Source: Combretum micranthum
Taxonomy: Eukaryota > Streptophyta > Magnoliopsida > Myrtales > Combretaceae
Assembly: GCA_024138025.1 (NCBI GenBank)
Contig: JAMXBD010000066.1
Span: 62,001-126,000 of the forward strand
Reading direction: 5' to 3'
Length of the DNA: 64,000 bases
Part shown: positions 59,749 through 64,000 of the stretch, one piece after another
Layout: each line of letters starts with the position of its first letter
Numbering within the stretch: position 1 is the first letter of the stretch
Made by a program: the position numbers and the translations under genes
The notes under the pieces: model-generated
What the model saw: only the letters and a program-made list of their open reading frames with translations
The model's database searches: none
What the model was told of the DNA's origin: nothing

Positions 59749-60688
59749 CTAGAGCTAGGGCTTGGTGAATTTAGCTCATCGAATCCTTATGGATGAATTG
59801 AATGAAAACAAGTTAAAGTATTTAAGCAGATATATGATGCACTTTGATTATAGGCATGGTGTGTTATGTTTCGGTGTGGAGAAATTACTAAACTTAAATG
59901 GAAATTCATTAAAGTTGCATATCAAGCCCATGACAAAGGTAGTGATGGAAGTGGATCAAGAAAATCAAGTTACAACGGAAATAACGTCCCACGTCACGAC
60001 CATAATCCAGCCCGTGATGGCGATCATCCCCTTCACAATGGCCATGACCAAATCTATGAGCACGCATCATCAAAGAATATTAAGGAGCAAGAGGATAATG
60101 CTCTCCATCGTGGGTGAAACCTTACCTATAGTCCATGTTATGACCATGATTGCACTAATGATCTCGTTGTCAACATAGTGTAATTTTGAGTCGAGAGCAT
60201 CACGACCACTGTCTTGCCCAATGCTCATTCTTGTTATAGAAGTTGAAACGCTTGTGATGATTATGGTTTGGATGTTGCTTTTGTAACCATGGAGATCACG
60301 GCCTGAGTTATGGCCACAATCATCAGCATGATTTCACGCTCTATTTCCACAATTTAAATTTTGTTTGTTTCTTATTTTATTTGTTTGACTTTTTATTTTC
60401 CAAATTTACCATTGCCCGACTTGTGGGAGTATATAAGGGTTATTAGGGTTATGTTAGAGCGTTTTTGCTATCTTGAACATTGTATTATCTTTTGTGACCA
60501 ATTGGTTTGAATAATATTGAGTTTCTTTTCTTAAGATTATTCTTTGCTATTTCTTTTAATCATGCATAATATCGGTTGACCAAAACAATTAGTTCAATTC
60601 TTTTTTTGGTGCATCATATCCAATGAGATCACTCATATATTTTAATTTTTAGTTTTTCATAAATCATAAAAACCCTAAAATATACTAC
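59749..60688. repeat. Dispersed duplicate, long form
   Basis: The left 50 bp (CTCATCGAATCCTTATGGAT) and the right ~90 bp (CATATCCAATGAGATCACTC; ATAAATCATAAAAACCCTAA) match 62791-62840 and 62845-62936, where they are adjacent. The ~800 bp between are present only here. That interior holds overlapping frames (59762-60178 and 59866-60117) rich in His/Asp and with no family I know, and a TATATAAGGGTTATTAGGG stretch near 60431. I do not call a gene. Confidence 0.5.
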
Positions 60689-62169
60689 AAAACCCAAGAT
60701 TACACAGATTCTTCAATTCGTATCACACTCTTTTTTGTGTTCACACATTTATATTCTATTGCTACATGCTGGCAATGATGCATCATGCTAATGTGCATAG
60801 TTGTTCTTATTCTTATATCCTCTATAACTATTAAAATATATACAAGGCTTCATAATTTTACCCTTTATGTCTCTCAACTTAAGATTGCTACTTAATTTAG
60901 GTTTTACTCCTAATTGGATGGGATTATTGTAAATAGTGGAGGACTCTCCTGTCTTTCCCCCCCATGTTGTTGGATCAAGCTCTTGTAATAATTGATGTCC
61001 TTTACTAGTGGAGGCTTGATAATAGAATGCAAAGTTATTGAGGGGGTATAGATGTTACTTTTTGTCCATTAGAGTGAGAATATAATGGAGGAGTTCACCT
61101 GATGAAGAGATTAATGGAGTTATTGTTTTGGAATTGTTAATGTGAGAAGAAGTATCAAATAGAGCCATTGATAAAAATCTTGTACGTGGTGTGTTCTTCA
61201 TGGTACTGATGTTGTTGCTAGTCGTTTGCACTACATTTGAGGAAAAGGAAGGAATTAGAGAGGAAATAAAGCAGGAAAAAAAAGCATTAAAAGGAAAGAA
61301 AATGAAAAGACAAAAATGAATTTTTTCATTGTTTAAGAAACAAAGGAAAATGAAAATAATGAAATTAATAAAAAGTAAATTTTGTAAAATTTCAAAATCT
61401 ATACTTACTAAAAAGTCTTTTATAAGTAATAGTTTATTAAAAAATGGTGTTTACTATGAGTAAAGCAATAAATTCAATAAGTTTCCCTTTTTTCTCTCCC
61501 TAGTTTGGAGAAAACGTGATGTAGCAGAAGAGATGTCAATTAATGCAATGGAAAAAATGGCATAGGATGGAGAGAAAGAAGCATATGCCGCTAGCCTTGA
61601 CACATAAGCCGTCGATGTTGAAGGCGACGTTCTTCTTGTTAGTCATTTGAATTCTTTTAATTTTGTAAATTTAGAAAGATTCTAGATTTTCCTCTTTTTT
61701 TTCAATTTCTTTTAATAGTATTTAATAGTTTTTCTTAATAAGTTTTAATAGGAGTTTTTTTTTTTTTTTTTAAGTCAAGCTAGTAACATCTTTTAGTCTT
61801 TTTTTTTTTTAATATCATTTAATGTCATTTAATTGAATGTCTTTTTCTTTTTGGTAGCTTTCAAGCTTGCTAATAAATATACTCCCTAAGGCAAAGCAAA
61901 AGACAGTTCTTGATGTTACTTTGAATAGAATTTGACAGAGCTCGTCTTGCTTTTACTCTCTAAAATTCATATCTATTATGATAGTGTTGGATTTTAATGC
62001 CAACAACCTAGGTATTCTCTGAATTGATAGGTGTTGAAGATCACAAACCAGCAACCGTATACCATTCATTGTTTTGCGATAATCCATTCGCTTGTACGCT
62101 ATGTCAAAATACTTTTTGTAGGGTCCATAAGATTGATTCTACCCAACAATTCCATCATTTTTAATTTAA
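60689..62169. other. Intergenic DNA with poly-A/T tracts
   Basis: No gene. At about 61583-61630 a short stretch (CATAAGCCGTCGATGTTG then GGCGACGTT) resembles the GC-rich part of the gypsy LTR and may be a tiny relic. T19-like runs at 61758 and 61800. Confidence 0.4.
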
Positions 62170-62470
62170 GTAAATTACACCAGAATGTTCCAATGTTTGG
62201 GGATAAGTTTATTTAAGGTCCTAATGTTTTGTGTGGTTCAAAAGAGGTCATAATATTTAAAGAAGTTGGTCAACTAAGGTTTCCATAGACATATGTTAAT
62301 AAGAGAAAATATTTAATTAAAACTCTAAAGATCCTTTGCTTGTTACCACGTGTCATTAGAGACCTCAATTAACCCATTTCTCAAATGTTGGGACCTCTTT
62401 GAACTACTTGAAATGTTAAGACTTCAAATAGACTTACCTCTAAACATTGGGACCTTCCAATATAATTTAT
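62170..62470. mobile_element. Foldback MITE, copy 3 (best preserved)
   Basis: The left arm GTAAATTACACCAGAATGTT and the following CCAATGTTTGGGGATAAGT pair with the reversed right end, AATAAATTATATTGGAAGGT then CCCAATGTTTAGAGGTAAGT: about 45 bp of imperfect inverted repeat. Same family as 13070-13461 and 32936-33206. Non-coding. Confidence 0.6.
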
Positions 62471-62790
62471 TCTTTGTAATTTCCTTCCTCTTAAACAATG
62501 GAAAACATGAATTTTCATTCCTAATTCTTTCCTTCCCCTTTCCACTCTTCTAAACATAGTGTTAGAATATTAAACAACAAATCCTAATTAATCATATGAC
62601 CATGCTCAGTATTTTTCATGATAGTAGCAAAAGTAATAGATATAACAACTATAACATCTAGTTATGCACCATACAGCACTCTACCCATACTATTGTCATT
62701 GATAAAACGGGTTTATATTGTTAGCCATCATGGAAAACGATGTGTAAGGAATTGATAGGAATTATGGTTCGCTTGAACTGATAACATGGG

Positions 62791-62936
62791 TTAGAGTTGA
62801 AGGATTGATGAACTCAGCTCATTAGATACCTATGGATGAATCATCTTTCTTTGTTGCACCATATCCAATGATTGATTATTCATATCTTTTTATTTTCCAG
62901 TTTTCTATAAATCATAAAAACCTTAAAATACATTAC
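62791..62936. repeat. Dispersed duplicate, short form, cut by an LTR
   Basis: Short version of 59749-60688, lacking the ~800-bp interior. Its similarity to 60600-60688 runs up to AAAATACATTAC and ends exactly where TGTTGAGCC of the next element begins, marking an insertion point. Confidence 0.6.
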
Positions 62937-64000
62937 TGTTGAGCCTGAATTTTGAAAATCACCGGTTCATATCTTTTAAACCCGATTCATATTAAACCCT
63001 AACCCATTTAACAGAAATCCTCGACTAGGGATTATTAAAAGAAATTTAATTTTTGAAAATATTTTGGAGTCGCCAACCGATAAAAATCGGAAAAAAATGA
63101 AAAGTTAGGATTAATGAGTAGGTTAATCCTAACTTAGCCACTAGTCTGCGGAAAATTTGATTTTAAAACCAAACTTTAAAAAAAATACCAGATATCTGAG
63201 TCCGGGGGCTAACCTATTAAAACCTAAAGCGGTTACCACTTTAAGTTTAAAATTTAGAATTTATCCTTTTCTAAAAACTTGCAAAAAGAATACATCAAAA
63301 AAAAAATAATAATAATAACAATATTAATAAGTCAGAAATCATTTTTATAATTTTTTATTTTAATTTTAGAAACATATAACAATTCAAAGAAAAGCAAAAC
63401 ATTCAAAGATTATACATATATAAAAATAAAAGAATATAATCCAGTTCAAATATTATAAAGAAAAAAAAAAAAAATAAAAGAAAAATTAATTAATAAGAAA
63501 TAATATATCAAATACATTTTTACCATATTTAAATTTTTAGAAAAATAACAAACTAATAATATTTAAATTTAATAATATCTAATTAACTAAATTAATAAAC
63601 AAAATAAATAAATAAATATTCTTATTTTTAATGTCGCCCCGAAGGTGCCTACGTACTCGCTAATCGAGTCAGACAAAACGTAGTTCTTTTATAAAGAACT
63701 TATTTGTTGATCAATTTTATATTTTCAAAATATTCTCACTTTAAGTTCATTAAATTTTGAATTTTTATGAAAACCAATTTTGATGATCCTATGATCAATC
63801 AATTGATATTTTATTTCATAAAAAAAATATTTTTCTAAAGTTCAAAATCATTAATTTATGACAATTCATGGCTAATTAAATGCTACATGAAAATCAATTT
63901 TGATTAAACAATATTAAATATTTTCATAGTAAATTATGAAAACATTTTTGAACAACTTTAATTATTTTCCAAAGTCCATTTATGAAAATAATTTTGAAAA
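62937..64000. mobile_element. Tat/Ogre-type gypsy LTR, incomplete at window end
   Basis: Starts TGTTGAGCCTGAATTTTG. It contains TTTTGGAGTCGCCAACCGAT (63062), GAGTCCGGGGGCTAACC (about 63200) and GAAGGTGCCTACGTACTCGC followed by ACGTAGTTC (about 63640-63690). These phrases are characteristic of long LTRs of plant Tat/Ogre-like Ty3/gypsy elements. The rest is A/T-rich and non-coding. No internal domain is reached, so orientation is not determined. The left end is supported by the interrupted paralogue. Confidence 0.65.

Noticed and set aside
59762..60178. 138-codon frame and an overlapping 83-codon frame
   Set aside because: Two overlapping frames with repetitive His/Asp/Met content and no known family. 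The block is absent from the paralogue at 62.8 kb, so it looks like repeat DNA.
61583..61630. Fragment of the gypsy LTR GC array
   Set aside because: Only about 20 loosely matching bases; too short to support as an element.

Overview
The window looks like AT-rich eudicot nuclear DNA. It carries one interrupted host gene with plant-type GT-AG introns, surrounded by plant transposable elements: a Ty3/gypsy chromovirus primed by initiator-Met tRNA, a Ty1/copia remnant, Tourist-like, hAT-like and foldback MITEs, and a Tat/Ogre-type LTR. There is no bacterial-style operon, CRISPR array or intact tRNA/rRNA gene. I cannot name the species.

Layout. 1-22.6 kb is gene-poor and holds small DNA-transposon relics: a MITE family at 809 and 3494, a triplet-rich element at 5.4-5.9 kb, a TRIM-like direct-repeat pair at 10.4-10.8 kb, a hAT-like element at 11.3-12.2 kb, a foldback MITE at 13.1 kb and a clean Tourist-like MITE at 17.8-18.3 kb. 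The only clear host gene lies at about 22.65-28.6 kb (+). It encodes an IQ67-domain calmodulin-binding protein of the IQD32 type with six coding exons (22787-27976). Exon 5 carries five separate one-base losses that break the frame. 28.6-42.7 kb is repeat-derived: a four-copy dispersed repeat, a SINE-like head, a truncated copia element at 33.2-35.1 kb, a pair of ~0.48-kb direct repeats at 36.1-37.4 kb and a possible RNase H-like fragment at 40.4-40.7 kb.

42.7-59.1 kb is the most structured part. It contains a giant imperfect palindrome with arms of about 2 kb around a centre of about 90 bp near 44.75 kb. The right arm is split by a complete Tekay/Del-type LTR retrotransposon on the minus strand (46502-57170) with a GTTAC target duplication, PBS, PPT, gag, protease, RT, RNase H, integrase and chromodomain. 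Its 2.9-kb LTRs hold an unusual GC-rich array of CGCCGGCG palindromes. Downstream is a direct second copy of part of the right arm, with tandemly amplified 324-bp modules and a foldback MITE whose empty site is preserved in the upstream copy. 59.1-64 kb holds another dispersed duplication, a foldback MITE and the start of a Tat/Ogre-like LTR that runs off the window.

How it fits together: the IQD gene is the only likely functional locus. The rest records nested insertions. In the 43-59 kb cluster the palindrome came first, then the 324-bp amplification and MITE, then the gypsy element. Nearly every resolvable frame break in both the IQD gene and the gypsy polyprotein is a one-base deletion, so residual homopolymer deletions in the assembly are a serious alternative to biological decay.
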